Shown in pieces: positions 25,949 through 35,161 of a DNA stretch of 64,000 bases; the first letter of the stretch is position 1; each line of letters starts with the position of its first letter. Location: NCBI GenBank assembly GCA_963703325.1, contig OY969805.1, positions 372,001-436,000 of the forward strand, read 5' to 3'. Under the pieces are notes generated by a model, which saw nothing but the letters and a program-made list of their open reading frames with translations, had not been told where the DNA came from and searched no databases. This stretch comes from Aquilonibacter sp963703325 (GTDB lineage Bacteria > Vulcanimicrobiota > Vulcanimicrobiia > Vulcanimicrobiales > Vulcanimicrobiaceae). Both the position numbers and the translations under genes were made by a program.

Positions 25949-26875
25949 TCAGCGCGCGTACTCGACCCAGTCGGCGCGACGCGGATCCGCGCCGCGTACC
26001 GCCTGCACGTAGGCACGTTGCAGTAGGGTCGTTACCGGGCGCGCAGACGGTAACGTGTAATCGTCGATACAAAGAATCGGCACCACCTCGGCTGCGGTGC
26101 CGGTGAGAAAGACCTCGTCGGCAACAAAGAGATCAGCCGGCGTAATCCGGCCGACCTCGACGTCGATGCCGCGATCGCGTGCGAGCTGGACCACCGAGTC
26201 TTGGGTGATGCCTTCGAGCACGTCGGCACTTGCGTCGTTGGTGCGAAGGCGACCGTTCTTGACGACGAAGATGTTCTCGCCCGTGCCCTCGGCGACGTCG
26301 CCTCGATCGTTGAGCAAGATGGCCTCGTCGAAGCCACGGCGCTGCGCATCTTGCAGAGCGAGGATCGAGTTCATGTAGTGTCCGCAGGCCTTTACCGTCG
26401 AGGGCATCGAGCGCGAGGACGTCTTTTGCCAAGGCGACATCGTCACACGCACGCCTTCGGCCTCGCCGAGCAGCGAACCGGAGAGTGGTTTGAGCGCGAC
26501 CAGCACGTGCGTCGGACAGCTGAACGCGGGCGCGAGCGAAATGCCCTTCTCGCCAAAATACGCGAGTGGACGGATGTAACCCGAGGTGAACCCGTTGGCA
26601 TGCAGCGTGTCGAAGATCGCCGTAGTGAGCGTCTCGATATCATAGGGAATGTCGAGCCCGTAGACGTTCGCGGAAACGAAGAAGCGCTCGAGGTGATCGT
26701 GCAATCGAAAGACGCCGGTACCCCGCGAGGTCTCGTAGGCACGAATCCCTTCGAAGACACCCGAACCATAGTGCAGCGCATGGGTGAAGGGACGCACCGC
26801 AATCTCATCGGCATCGGCGAGTGCCCCGTCAAACCACATGCGCTCGCGCACTGCAGCTCGGGCAATCACGAACAC
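25949..26875 (-). CDS. ilvE: Branched-chain amino acid aminotransferase IlvE
   Basis: Fold-type IV PLP enzyme that makes Val, Leu and Ile from their keto acids. It has MWFDGALADADEIAVRPFTH and LHYGSGVFEGIRAY near the N-terminus, the PLP lysine in MPSTVKACGHYMNS, DRGDVAEGTGENIFVV, and FLTGTAAEVVPI. The annotated GTG at 26875 adds 12 residues; a GTG at 26869 overlapping the ilvD stop (GTGA) or the ATG at 26839 are alternatives. Length is up to 308 aa, normal. It lies between ilvD and leuA in the operon. Confidence 0.96.
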   Translation of the reverse strand: MFVIARAAVRERMWFDGALADADEIAVRPFTHALHYGSGVFEGIRAYETSRGTGVFRLHDHLERFFVSANVYGLDIPYDIETLTTAIFDTLHANGFTSGYIRPLAYFGEKGISLAPAFSCPTHVLVALKPLSGSLLGEAEGVRVTMSPWQKTSSRSMPSTVKACGHYMNSILALQDAQRRGFDEAILLNDRGDVAEGTGENIFVVKNGRLRTNDASADVLEGITQDSVVQLARDRGIDVEVGRITPADLFVADEVFLTGTAAEVVPILCIDDYTLPSARPVTTLLQRAYVQAVRGADPRRADWVEYAR

Positions 26876-28529
26876 ACCTCCGTCGTTGTCACCGCGCCGT
26901 GTGCGGCAGAGCCGACGGTCGCGGCATATTTGGAAAAGACGCCGCCACGATAGTGCGGCTCGGGCGCGCGCCAGGCGCGCAACCGCTCGGCGATCACGCC
27001 CGCCGGGACCGCGAGATCGAGGGTGCGCGCCTCAACGTCGATCACGATCTCGTCCCCGTCGCGCACCGCCGCAAGCGGTCCGCCGACTGCCGCCTCCGGC
27101 GCGACGTGACCGATCATCAGTCCGCGTGTCCCGCCGCTGAAACGGCCGTCGGTCACCAATGCAACGCTTTCGCCCAGGCCCGCACCAACGATTGCGCTGG
27201 TCACGCTGAGCATCTCGCGCATCCCGGGACCACCTTTGGGTCCTTCGTAGGCGATTACCACCACGTCGCCGGGCGCGATGGTATCGTCGAGAATCGCTTG
27301 CATCGCTGTTTCTTCCGAATTGAAGACACGCGCTGGACCGCGATGAGAGAGCCGCTCGGAACCCGCAATTTTCACGACCGCTCCCGACGGCGCGAGATTG
27401 CCCTTGAGGATCACCAGGCCGCCGTGCGGTTTGAACGGATGCTCGGCGGTTGCGATTACCACTTGTCCCGGCGTTTCAACCGCGCTCTCGACTTCCGCCG
27501 CAAAACTCCGGCCGGTCGCCGTGATAACCGTCGTATCAACCAGATGTCCGTCGGCTAAGCGCTTACCGAGCAGCTGCGTGCCGCCGGCCGCGTCGACGTC
27601 GAGTGCAACATATTTGCCGCCCGGACGCAGATCGGCGATGATCGGCGTGCGCCGGCTCACCGTGTCAAACTCCTCGATCGTTAGCTTCGTCCCCGCTTCG
27701 TGGGCAATCGCGAGCAGATGCAGCACGCTGTTGGTAGAACCGCCGGTTGCCGCGGCAGCGGCAATGGCATTCAAAAACGACGCCCGCGTGAGCACATCGC
27801 GCGGGCGTATATTCTTCGCCAGCAAGTCCATGACGATGACGCCCGCATCATGTGCCCATTGCTCGCGGCGTTTCGACGTTGCACCCGGACTTGCGCTCCC
27901 GATCGGCGACAGCCCTAGGTATTCCATTGCCATCGCCATCGTGTTGGCGGTGTACTGACCGCCGCACGCACCGGGCCCCGGACAGGCGTGATCTTCGATC
28001 GCCTTGAGGCGAGCGTCGTCGATCGTGCCGCGCGCGTGCGCCCCAATCGCCTCGAAGACATCGACGATCGTCAAATCCTTGCCGTCGAGTTTTCCCGGCG
28101 CGATCGATCCGCCGTAGATGATAACGGACGGCAGATTCAAGCGCGCGAAGGCCATGGCGGTACCGGGAATAGTCTTATCGCACCCGACCAAACCAACCAT
28201 CGCGTCAAAGTAATGCGAGCGCCCGACGAGTTCGATCGAATCGGCGATCACCTCGCGGCTGACCAGCGATCCTTTCATTCCGGCCGTACCCATGGTGATG
28301 CCGTCGCTGATCGCAATCGTGTTGAATTCCATCGGCGTCCCGCCCGCCTCGCGCACGCCCTCTTTGACGCGTTCGGCAAGCTCGCGCAGATGATACCCGC
28401 ACGGCATCGTCTCAACCCAGGTGTTGGCGATACCGACCAGCGGTTTGCGAAGGTCGTCATCGGTAAACCCGTTAGCTTTGAACATTGCGCGAGCCGCCGC
28501 CCGCGTTGCACCCTGGGTGAGAATGTGAC

Positions 28530-28536
<7 letters not shown>
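26866..28536 (-). CDS. ilvD: Dihydroxy-acid dehydratase IlvD
   Basis: Fe-S dehydratase giving the 2-keto acid precursors of Val and Ile. The 556-aa protein has the cluster cysteines in ETMPCGYHLRELAE, GLVGCDKTIPGTAMA and DHACPGPGACGGQYTANTMA, and the C-terminal signature VTDGRFSGGTRGLMIGHVAP. The start overlaps the ilvC stop by 7 nt (ATGCTGA region). The sequence is complete with no unusual features. Confidence 0.98.
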
Positions 28537-29581
<1,045 letters not shown>

Positions 29582-29585
<4 letters not shown>

Positions 29586-29794
29586 TCCATGGTCTCCCTG
29601 TCGTCATCGAGGAGTTTGGTGATTTGGGCATCGAGCCGGCGCAGTGCATCGCCGGGGCCCGCAAATGCGAACTCCATGCAATAGGCAGCGCCGGTGTGGC
29701 GAGCTGCAACGGTTGTATACGTGCAGCCGAACCGGTGAGCGAGGTGAATAATGCGGGCAAGAATTCGTCCGTCGTTGGCGGTCACGGTTCTCAC
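29582..29794 (-). CDS. Compact ACT-domain acetolactate synthase small subunit (70 aa)
   Basis: From GTG 29794, overlapping the ilvB stop as GTGA, the frame encodes one ACT-like beta-alpha-beta-beta-alpha-beta unit (VRTVTANDGRILARIIHLAH, FGCTYTTVAARHTGAAY, MEFAFAGPGDALRRLDAQIT). Position between ilvB and ilvC is exactly that of ilvN/ilvH/ilvM regulatory subunits. IlvH is about 160 aa and IlvM about 87 aa; this one is even shorter than IlvM. It would bind valine/leucine and stimulate IlvB. The frame upstream of the GTG is only the antisense-free continuation inside ilvB and is not used. Confidence 0.75.
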
Positions 29795-31479
29795 GCTGGA
29801 ACCGCCTCCATCAAATCGTCGACGCCCTTGCCGGCCGGGATGATAGGCCACACGTTTTCGTGCGGATAGCACGCGCAGTGCAATAGCATTGGTCCGGGCG
29901 ATTCGAGCATTCGTTGTATCGCAGGGCCGATCGCGTTAGCATTGTCGACCAATCGCGCTTCGATGCCGTAGGCCCGCGCGATCGTCGTGAACTCCGGATT
30001 GTCCGGGAGCGCCGTCGCTGAATAGCGGCCATTGTAAAAGAGTTCTTGCCATTGCCGCACCATGCCGAGGTTACGGTTGTCGAGGAGCACGATCTTCACC
30101 GGCAGCTCGTGGCGGCGAAGTGTCGCGAGCTCAGCCATCGACATTTGGAATCCGCCGTCGCCCACGATCGCGAGCACCATGCGTCCCGGATGCGCCATCT
30201 GCGCACCCATGGCTGCGGGAAGGCCGAAGCCCATCGAGCCGAGCCCGCCGGAGGTGAGGAAGTGCTGCGGATGACTCGCGCGCACGCGCTGTGCCGCCCA
30301 CATTTGGTGCTGACCGACGTCGGTGGCGACGATGGCATCGTCGGGTAACGCTGCGAAGAGAGCGTCGAGGAAATCGGTTGCGGAGAGATGATCGTGGCGC
30401 GTGTCGTCGCGCGGCAACTGCTCTTGCGGGGCGCACGCCGCCTCGCGCCACGATTCGAACGACGGCAGGCTGACGCGTGCGAGACGATGATCGAGCGCGA
30501 CCAGCGTTTCGCGCAAGTCGCCGTGCAGCGTGATCTGCGCGCGCACGACCTTGTTGAACTCGGCCCGATCGATATCAGCGTGCACGATCGTGTGCGCGTT
30601 GGGCGCGAATTTGGCCGGATCACCGGTCACGCGATCGTCGAAGCGCATACCGAGCGCAACGAGCACGTCGGCTTTGGCTACCGCGAGATTCGCGCGCTTC
30701 CAGCCGTGCATGCCGGTCATGCCGAGGAACGCCGGATCGCCCGGATCGGCACAACCGAGGCCATGCAACGTCGATACGATCGGGGCGCCGATATGCGCGG
30801 CGAGCGCGCGGAAGATTTCCGTTGCGCCCGACCAGCGAGCACCGCCGCCCACGATCAGGAGCGGGCGCTCCGCCCCCGCAAGCGCGGCAACCGCGGCGTC
30901 GAGCGACCGCGCATCGGCACGTGGGCGATCGCGTTGCGCGGGGGACTCCGTCGCCGCGCTTATCTGCTGCGCCTCCATTGCGCGAAGCACGTCGGTGGGA
31001 AGGTCGACGAGCACCGGACCCGGGCGATCTCCCGTCGCCAAACGGAACGCCGCGCGTAGCACCGGTTCGATCTGTTCGATCGAGCGCACGACGATGTTGC
31101 GTTTGGTCACTTGGTGCGTAATGGCCGCCACGTCGACTTCCTGAAACGCATCGGTGCCCATCACCGTCGTGCGCACCTGGCCGGTGAGCGCGACCAGCGG
31201 AACGTTGTCCATCATCGCGTCGACGATCCCAGTGATCAGGTTTGTCGCGCCCGGCCCGGACGTTGCAATGCACACACCCGGACGTCCGGTCGAACGCGCG
31301 AAGCCGCTGGCGGCAAAGACGGCCGCGGCCTCATGCCGTACGAGCACGTGCGCAATACGATGATCGTAGAGTGCATCGTAAAGGGGCATGATCGCACCGC
31401 CCGGATAGCCGAACACCGTTTCGACTCCCAGACTCTCGAGTGTATCGAGAACGATCGCTGCGCCCGTGCGCATGTGCAC
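29791..31479 (-). CDS. ilvB: Acetolactate synthase large subunit IlvB
   Basis: ThDP- and FAD-dependent synthase that starts Val/Leu/Ile synthesis. The 562-aa protein has the catalytic Glu in VLVRHEAAAVFAASGFAR, the FAD domain in its middle, and the ThDP motif GDGGFQMSMAELATLRRH through NRNLGMVRQWQELFYNGRYS. GTG 31479 (or ATG 31473) follows GGAGG by 6 nt. It is the first structural gene of the operon, 15 nt downstream of the attenuator hairpin tail, so its expression depends on read-through of that terminator. Confidence 0.97.
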   Translation of the reverse strand: MHMRTGAAIVLDTLESLGVETVFGYPGGAIMPLYDALYDHRIAHVLVRHEAAAVFAASGFARSTGRPGVCIATSGPGATNLITGIVDAMMDNVPLVALTGQVRTTVMGTDAFQEVDVAAITHQVTKRNIVVRSIEQIEPVLRAAFRLATGDRPGPVLVDLPTDVLRAMEAQQISAATESPAQRDRPRADARSLDAAVAALAGAERPLLIVGGGARWSGATEIFRALAAHIGAPIVSTLHGLGCADPGDPAFLGMTGMHGWKRANLAVAKADVLVALGMRFDDRVTGDPAKFAPNAHTIVHADIDRAEFNKVVRAQITLHGDLRETLVALDHRLARVSLPSFESWREAACAPQEQLPRDDTRHDHLSATDFLDALFAALPDDAIVATDVGQHQMWAAQRVRASHPQHFLTSGGLGSMGFGLPAAMGAQMAHPGRMVLAIVGDGGFQMSMAELATLRRHELPVKIVLLDNRNLGMVRQWQELFYNGRYSATALPDNPEFTTIARAYGIEARLVDNANAIGPAIQRMLESPGPMLLHCACYPHENVWPIIPAGKGVDDLMEAVPA

Positions 31480-31494
31480 GATTGCCTCCGGCTC

Positions 31495-31535
31495 TAAGAA
31501 AACAAGAGGCCCCGCCGAACCGGCGGGGCCTCTTG
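31495..31535 (-). terminator. ilv operon attenuator terminator
   Basis: A perfect 15-bp stem (31521-31535 with 31503-31517), 3-nt loop, ten consecutive G/C pairs at the loop end, then TTTTCTT on the minus strand. It lies between a Leu/Ile/Val-rich leader ORF and ilvB, whose ribosome site begins just after the T run. This is the expected form of a transcription attenuator. Confidence 0.9.
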
Positions 31536-31557
31536 CTAGTTGCGTTTTCGCTAACCT

Positions 31558-31641
31558 CTACGCAGTAGCCAATCCCAACCGGTTCGATGACGAACGGCTA
31601 ATAAGGGCGAGGACTACGAGGAGGAGTGCGGTCAAAATCAT
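31558..31641 (-). CDS. ilvL: ilv leader peptide (27 aa)
   Basis: The frame MILTALLLVVLALISRSSSN then RLGLATA contains 8 Leu, 2 Val and 2 Ile among 27 residues, with the run L-L-L-V-V-L-A-L-I at positions 6-14. The stop is 22 nt before the terminator stem. Ribosome stalling at these codons when branched-chain aminoacyl-tRNAs are scarce would let the operon escape termination, as for ilvL/ilvB leaders in enteric bacteria. Leucine codons are mainly CTC, which tRNA-Leu(GAG) reads. The ATG lies 8 nt after the -10 box, so the leader mRNA is almost leaderless, and no Shine-Dalgarno fits. Confidence 0.85.
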   Translation of the reverse strand: MILTALLLVVLALISRSSSNRLGLATA

Positions 31642-31649
31642 GTTCCCGA

Positions 31650-31679
31650 ACCCTACCATGGGCCGATTGGGACTGTCAA
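31650..31679 (-). promoter_or_regulatory. ilv operon promoter (TTGACA - 18 bp - TAGGGT)
   Basis: A consensus -35 TTGACA (31674-31679) lies 18 bp upstream of TAGGGT (31650-31655), 8 nt before the leader-peptide ATG. The -35 overlaps the last codons of the glycosyltransferase gene. The -10 is weak in G/C-rich form but keeps the TAnnnT frame. Confidence 0.7.
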
Positions 31680-32821
31680 GCGTAGCGCCGCCCACGCCAC
31701 ATCACTCCGCCGCGCGCGTGCTGCACGATCGAGGTGAGAAAAATCGCGACGACGAGTGTAATACCGATTGGTAGGGACCACGACGATGTGGCCCCTAGTC
31801 CCAGGCGTCGCATGCCGGGCGACACACCCACGATCGCGCAAAGCATTGCAAGCGCGAGCACAGCGGCCGCGATCTGCGCATGCGTGGTGAACGCAATGAC
31901 GAGGGCGATCGGCGTAATCGGCGCTACGCAGGCCAGCAAGAGGATCCCGATTGCCGCGAAGAGCCCTTGATCGCGAGCTCCGACCCAGAAATTCTTGACG
32001 AAGCCCTGCCAAAGCTCGCGAAACGATCGGTACATCCGCACCCGCACGAGGCCGCTGCCGTTGACTAACGCGGTCCGAAAGCGACCGTCGCCCTTAAAAC
32101 GGCGCGCGAGCTCAAGATCTTCCGCGATCTCGTTTCGAACCGCTTCGTGGCCACCGATACCGTCGTAGGCGAGGCGCGAAGCCAGGATATACTGACCGTT
32201 GAACAACGCATTCTCGCGCGCCGGGTCGTTGATCGCCCGCAGCGACCCGATCGCGAATGCGATCGTCCAGAGGACGCTTGGGAGAAAGAGCCACTCCGCC
32301 GGCGTACGCATGATCTGATCGGTGAGCACGCTGAGCACGTCGAGGTCGTGTGCGCGCACATAGGCCATCGATGCGCTCAAGGCGCCGGGTTCGTGGATCG
32401 TGTCGGCGTCGGTGAAGAGCAGCCAATCGCCGGCGGCGTACCGCGCGCCCTGGTCGAGTGCCCACGGTTTACCGACCCAATCCGGCGGGAGTGCCTCGCC
32501 GGTAATCAACCGTAGGCGCGATTCATCACCGGCGATTCTCTCGACAATCGACGCGGTCGCGTCTTCGGAGCGATCGTCGACCACGATCACCTCGAGATTC
32601 GGATAGTCTTGCGCGAGAAGCGAACGCACGCACCGCTCGATCTGCCGCGCTTCGTTGCGCGCCGGCACGATAATACTGATTCTCGGCGCCGTCGCGACCT
32701 TCGGTGGCGGCACGGGCTCGAGAGCGAAGCGCGAATTGAACGCGATGTACTGGCTGCGAAACGCGAAGGCGAGGTTGATGAACACGAGCAGGGCGACTAT
32801 CGCCGCCCAAAGATACGTCAC
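31676..32821 (-). CDS. Membrane glycosyltransferase, GT2 family
   Basis: About 381 aa. An N-terminal helix (YLWAAIVALLVFINLAFAF) precedes a GT-A domain: SIIVPARNEARQIERCVRSL, VIVVDDRSEDATA, the metal-binding TDADTIHEPGA and EIAEDLELARRFKGDGR. Three C-terminal helices follow. The architecture resembles carotenoid/lipid glycosyltransferases such as CruC- or CrtQ-like enzymes. The GTG at 32821 is chosen since it directly precedes helix 1; the open frame upstream runs into the structured RNA element. Acceptor unknown; no carotenoid genes nearby. Its stop overlaps the -35 of the ilv promoter. Confidence 0.85.
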   Translation of the reverse strand: MTYLWAAIVALLVFINLAFAFRSQYIAFNSRFALEPVPPPKVATAPRISIIVPARNEARQIERCVRSLLAQDYPNLEVIVVDDRSEDATASIVERIAGDESRLRLITGEALPPDWVGKPWALDQGARYAAGDWLLFTDADTIHEPGALSASMAYVRAHDLDVLSVLTDQIMRTPAEWLFLPSVLWTIAFAIGSLRAINDPARENALFNGQYILASRLAYDGIGGHEAVRNEIAEDLELARRFKGDGRFRTALVNGSGLVRVRMYRSFRELWQGFVKNFWVGARDQGLFAAIGILLLACVAPITPIALVIAFTTHAQIAAAVLALAMLCAIVGVSPGMRRLGLGATSSWSLPIGITLVVAIFLTSIVQHARGGVMWRGRRYA

Positions 32822-32946
32822 TCGAAGATCCGCAAAATCGGAATAACGCGATCGAGTCTCACGGTCATTGCGGTCCCTTCCATTGGCTGGTCGATTCCGG
32901 CGCCGCTTGTCGTCAACCCCCTGACCTGGGATGGAGAGCGGTTGGG

Positions 32947-33133
32947 GCGCTTCGATGGTGCCGACCGCCGATCTGATACACCGCGCGGCTCCGGGTTCGA
33001 TCCCCGGGCGTTCCAGTCGCAACGGTTTCACCCATCGTTGCGAAGTCGTCTCCGGTGTGCTAGCGTCGTCAATGTATCAGGTCGGCAGTTCCCATCGAAG
33101 CGCACGAAGCGCCGCAGTAATGCGGCGCTTCGT
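32947..33133 (+). ncRNA. Structured RNA-like element, copy A (187 nt)
   Basis: Folds by eye into helix P1 (32947-32958 with 33092-33103, 12 perfect pairs), P2 (32967-32979 with 33074-33086, 13 pairs), and an inner junction holding a tRNA T-arm-like hairpin (32991-33007, loop TTCGATC) and a second hairpin (33018-33024 with 33036-33042). It ends in a 12-bp hairpin (33104-33115 with 33122-33133, loop AGTAAT) stacked on P1. A copy of identical length with compensatory changes lies at 34412. The end is 45 nt before the next ATG. It matches no RNA family I know; the T-arm followed by GCGTTCCA suggests tRNA ancestry. The strand is inferred from the downstream gene. Confidence 0.6.
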
Positions 33134-33178
33134 CATTATCGCAAGGCTCTGTTTGCCGGCGCACTGAAGAGCACCCGG

Positions 33179-33862
33179 ATGTCTCGCGAGGTCCACGTCT
33201 ATTCGCATTCGTCGCCCCTTGCCCAGTGGCGGCAGATCGTTGAAATTGCGGCACTGGTCATCGCCGCGATTTGGGCCTTCTATCAGTTTGTGTATAAAGA
33301 GCGCATCAAGCCCGCCTCGGAAGCCCCGAATCTGCAGATCTTGCGCTCGATTGCGCATGAGGCGCTTCCGCGGAGCAAAGAGCTCGTCACGGTCAGCATA
33401 ACGCTGAAGAACGTTGGAGTTGCGCCCGTGGCGATGGGCGGTCTCATCGTAAACGCCTACGGGATCCGGTACAGCGATCGAACGAGCGACGCCGCTCCGG
33501 CCGAACGCACAACCGGTCTGCGGACAGGGAACTACGGGCTCGTTGACTCCGAGCCGGTTCTTCTCTACACCTATTCCGCGGTCTGGGTCCCGCTCGGCTC
33601 GCAACGTCCGTTTGTCGTCTTACCGCAGGACACGTTCACGATTCCGATGTCCTTCGTGATTCACGGCGGCACGTACGATACGTTGCGCCTAACTCTCGCC
33701 CGCTGCGATCAGCGCGCCGACAGCACGCTGGTCACCCAGTATACGCCGCGACTCATGAAAGACGGGGGGTTCGACGCGGCCTCGATGATTGCAGAAAATA
33801 ACGCCCATCCGGGTCTTGAGTGCGGCGGAACATTGTATACCGGTGGAGAGTTCGCGCTCTAA
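33179..33862 (+). CDS. Membrane-anchored hypothetical protein
   Basis: A 227-aa protein with one N-terminal membrane segment (IVEIAALVIAAIWAFYQFV, about 19-37) and an extracytoplasmic beta-rich domain (LVTVSITLKNVGVAPVAMGG, LPQDTFTIPMSFVIHGGTYD, LRLTLARCDQR). The ATG at 33179 is the first sensible start; the frame upstream overlaps the structured RNA. The domain looks Ig/CARDB-like in rhythm, but I recognise no family. It begins 45 nt after the terminal hairpin of copy A, so it may be regulated by it. Confidence 0.7.
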   Translation: MSREVHVYSHSSPLAQWRQIVEIAALVIAAIWAFYQFVYKERIKPASEAPNLQILRSIAHEALPRSKELVTVSITLKNVGVAPVAMGGLIVNAYGIRYSDRTSDAAPAERTTGLRTGNYGLVDSEPVLLYTYSAVWVPLGSQRPFVVLPQDTFTIPMSFVIHGGTYDTLRLTLARCDQRADSTLVTQYTPRLMKDGGFDAASMIAENNAHPGLECGGTLYTGGEFAL

Positions 33863-33887
33863 CGCGCATTCGCGTCAGTGGCCGATT

Positions 33888-34319
33888 CTAAGCGTCTTCG
33901 GCGTCCGACAGCTTGCGCTGTGCTCGCCGTTTCGCAACCTTTTCATCGACGATCGCTGTATGTTCGCGCTCGACGACCTCTTCGAGGCGACGTTGCATCT
34001 CAAAATCAAAGCCGAATACCATAAGTGGCATACCTATCTCGCCATCCGCCTCGTCACCGAGCCACGTTAGCTGCTCCTGGAACGGTCGCAAAAGCCTGTG
34101 CACGAAATTAAGGGCGACCCACAGCGCCTGCATCGCATCGACGCCGTGCACGTCGACCTCGATCGGATCCGGAAGCCCCTCGACTTCGACGCGGCAGTCA
34201 TACTCGCCAGGAATACTATGCGCCTCGCACAACTGCGGGGCCCAGACGCGCGCGACGACCTCAACAGTTTCACCACCGGTGAAACGTTTGAATCGACGTT
34301 CGCAAAGCGGATCGCCCAT
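33888..34319 (-). CDS. Hypothetical cytoplasmic protein (143 aa), DUF6968-like
   Basis: Acidic soluble protein with a conserved-looking N-terminus (GDPLCERRFKRFTGGETVEV), a beta segment WAPQLCEAHSIPGEYDCRVE, the phrase VHGVDAMQALWVALNFVHRL and a charged helical tail. It resembles short orphan proteins grouped as DUF6968, from memory and not certain. It is encoded on the opposite strand between the two structured RNA elements, stop to stop with the upstream membrane protein. No catalytic motif or signal peptide. Confidence 0.65.
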   Translation of the reverse strand: MGDPLCERRFKRFTGGETVEVVARVWAPQLCEAHSIPGEYDCRVEVEGLPDPIEVDVHGVDAMQALWVALNFVHRLLRPFQEQLTWLGDEADGEIGMPLMVFGFDFEMQRRLEEVVEREHTAIVDEKVAKRRAQRKLSDAEDA

Positions 34320-34411
34320 CGCGGGATGTGTTAGATACGCTTCCCTCGACTCCGCTTCGCTACGCTCGGGATTGTCATCGGCGTGTCAGCGCGTGATGGA
34401 GAGGCGCTGGG

Positions 34412-34598
34412 GCGCTTCGATGGCGTCGACCGCCGGTCTGATACTCCGTGCGGCACCGGGTTCGATTCCCGGGCGCTCCAGCCGCGACGGCCCCACCCGC
34501 CGTTGCGAAGTCGTGGACGATGTGCTATCGTCGGTTTCGTATCAGGCCGGCAGTCACCATCGAAACGCACGAGGCGTCGCAGTAATGCGGCGCCTCGT
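34412..34598 (+). ncRNA. Structured RNA-like element, copy B (187 nt)
   Basis: Same layout and length as copy A: P1 34412-34423/34557-34568 (one C-A mismatch), P2 34432-34444/34539-34551, T-arm-like hairpin CCGGG/CCCGG with loop TTCGATT around 34456-34472, hairpin 34483-34490/34500-34507, and terminal hairpin 34569-34580/34587-34598 with the same AGTAAT loop. Relative to copy A, one P2 pair changes A-T to G-C and one terminal-stem pair A-T to G-C; other changes keep G-U pairs. It ends 47 nt before an ATG. Confidence 0.6.
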
Positions 34599-34645
34599 TC
34601 AGTCAACGCTATGTGCTCGGCCATTCGTCGCCGAATCTCAAGCCT

Positions 34646-35155
34646 ATGGAGATCGGATCCAAGCTGAAACCAAGCGCTGCTCCTTTGATCGCAGTCTTCC
34701 TCTGGCTAGCAAGCGCAAACCCCGCGCAGTCACAAACAATCCCAAAGACAATATTGGGAACGTGGATCGTCATTCGTGTAATCCCTACAAGCCTTTCGTG
34801 CTGGGATAACGCTCAGACAAAAACGTTGCTTCGTACAGAGATCGAATACCCACCAGAGGTTTTCCGGTGGAAAAACATCGTCACGAAGCGTCCGGTTGCC
34901 AAGACCACGGTGATTACGGCCCGGCAATTCCATGATCAGCAATCAGGTCAAGGACACGACAGCTCTCAAGTAACGTTCCGAGGGTTGGGGATCAAGGCGA
35001 ACAAAGTCGCTGAGATCGCCATCCAGCATGCGCCCGCGAACATCACCGGCGGAACGACGGAGATTCCGGGCGATACGGTCTTGGTAAAGGACGCGAACAC
35101 GCTAATCTTCGCCGCTTGCAATGTCTACTTCGAGGCGAGACGCGTCGACCATTAG
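34646..35155 (+). CDS. Secreted hypothetical protein (169 aa)
   Basis: A signal peptide (APLIAVFLWLASANPAQSQ) is followed by a small domain starting IPKTILGTWIVIRVIPTSLS, with ITARQFHDQQSGQG and a C-terminal LIFAACNVYFEARRVDH. The GTWIV opening resembles lipocalin-like or META-type small secreted proteins, but this is weak. The ATG at 34646 opens the signal peptide; no clear ribosome site. Codon use is a little less GC-biased than its neighbours. It begins 47 nt after the terminal hairpin of structured element B. Its stop is 6 nt from the convergent rlmN. Confidence 0.68.
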   Translation: MEIGSKLKPSAAPLIAVFLWLASANPAQSQTIPKTILGTWIVIRVIPTSLSCWDNAQTKTLLRTEIEYPPEVFRWKNIVTKRPVAKTTVITARQFHDQQSGQGHDSSQVTFRGLGIKANKVAEIAIQHAPANITGGTTEIPGDTVLVKDANTLIFAACNVYFEARRVDH

Positions 35156-35161
35156 CGCGCG

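Noticed and set aside
32925..33020. tRNA-like stretch in structured element A (T arm plus TTCCA)
   Set aside because: No 7-bp acceptor, no proper anticodon stem around CTGATAC, and those bases pair better in the long P2 helix. The same holds for copy B. I also compared it with tmRNA and found no tag frame or matching acceptor.
32931..33167. ORFs inside the structured elements that look alike in both copies
   Set aside because: Several frames on both strands stay open in both copies, as expected for related GC-rich DNA; no ribosome site, and changes favour base pairing over codons.
32609..33862. 417-aa form of the membrane-anchored protein
   Set aside because: The upstream part runs through antisense glycosyltransferase and the structured RNA element.
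32947..34598. Integron attC sites around cassette-like genes
   Set aside because: No GTTRRRY/RYYYAAC core pairs, genes point in both directions, and no integrase is present.
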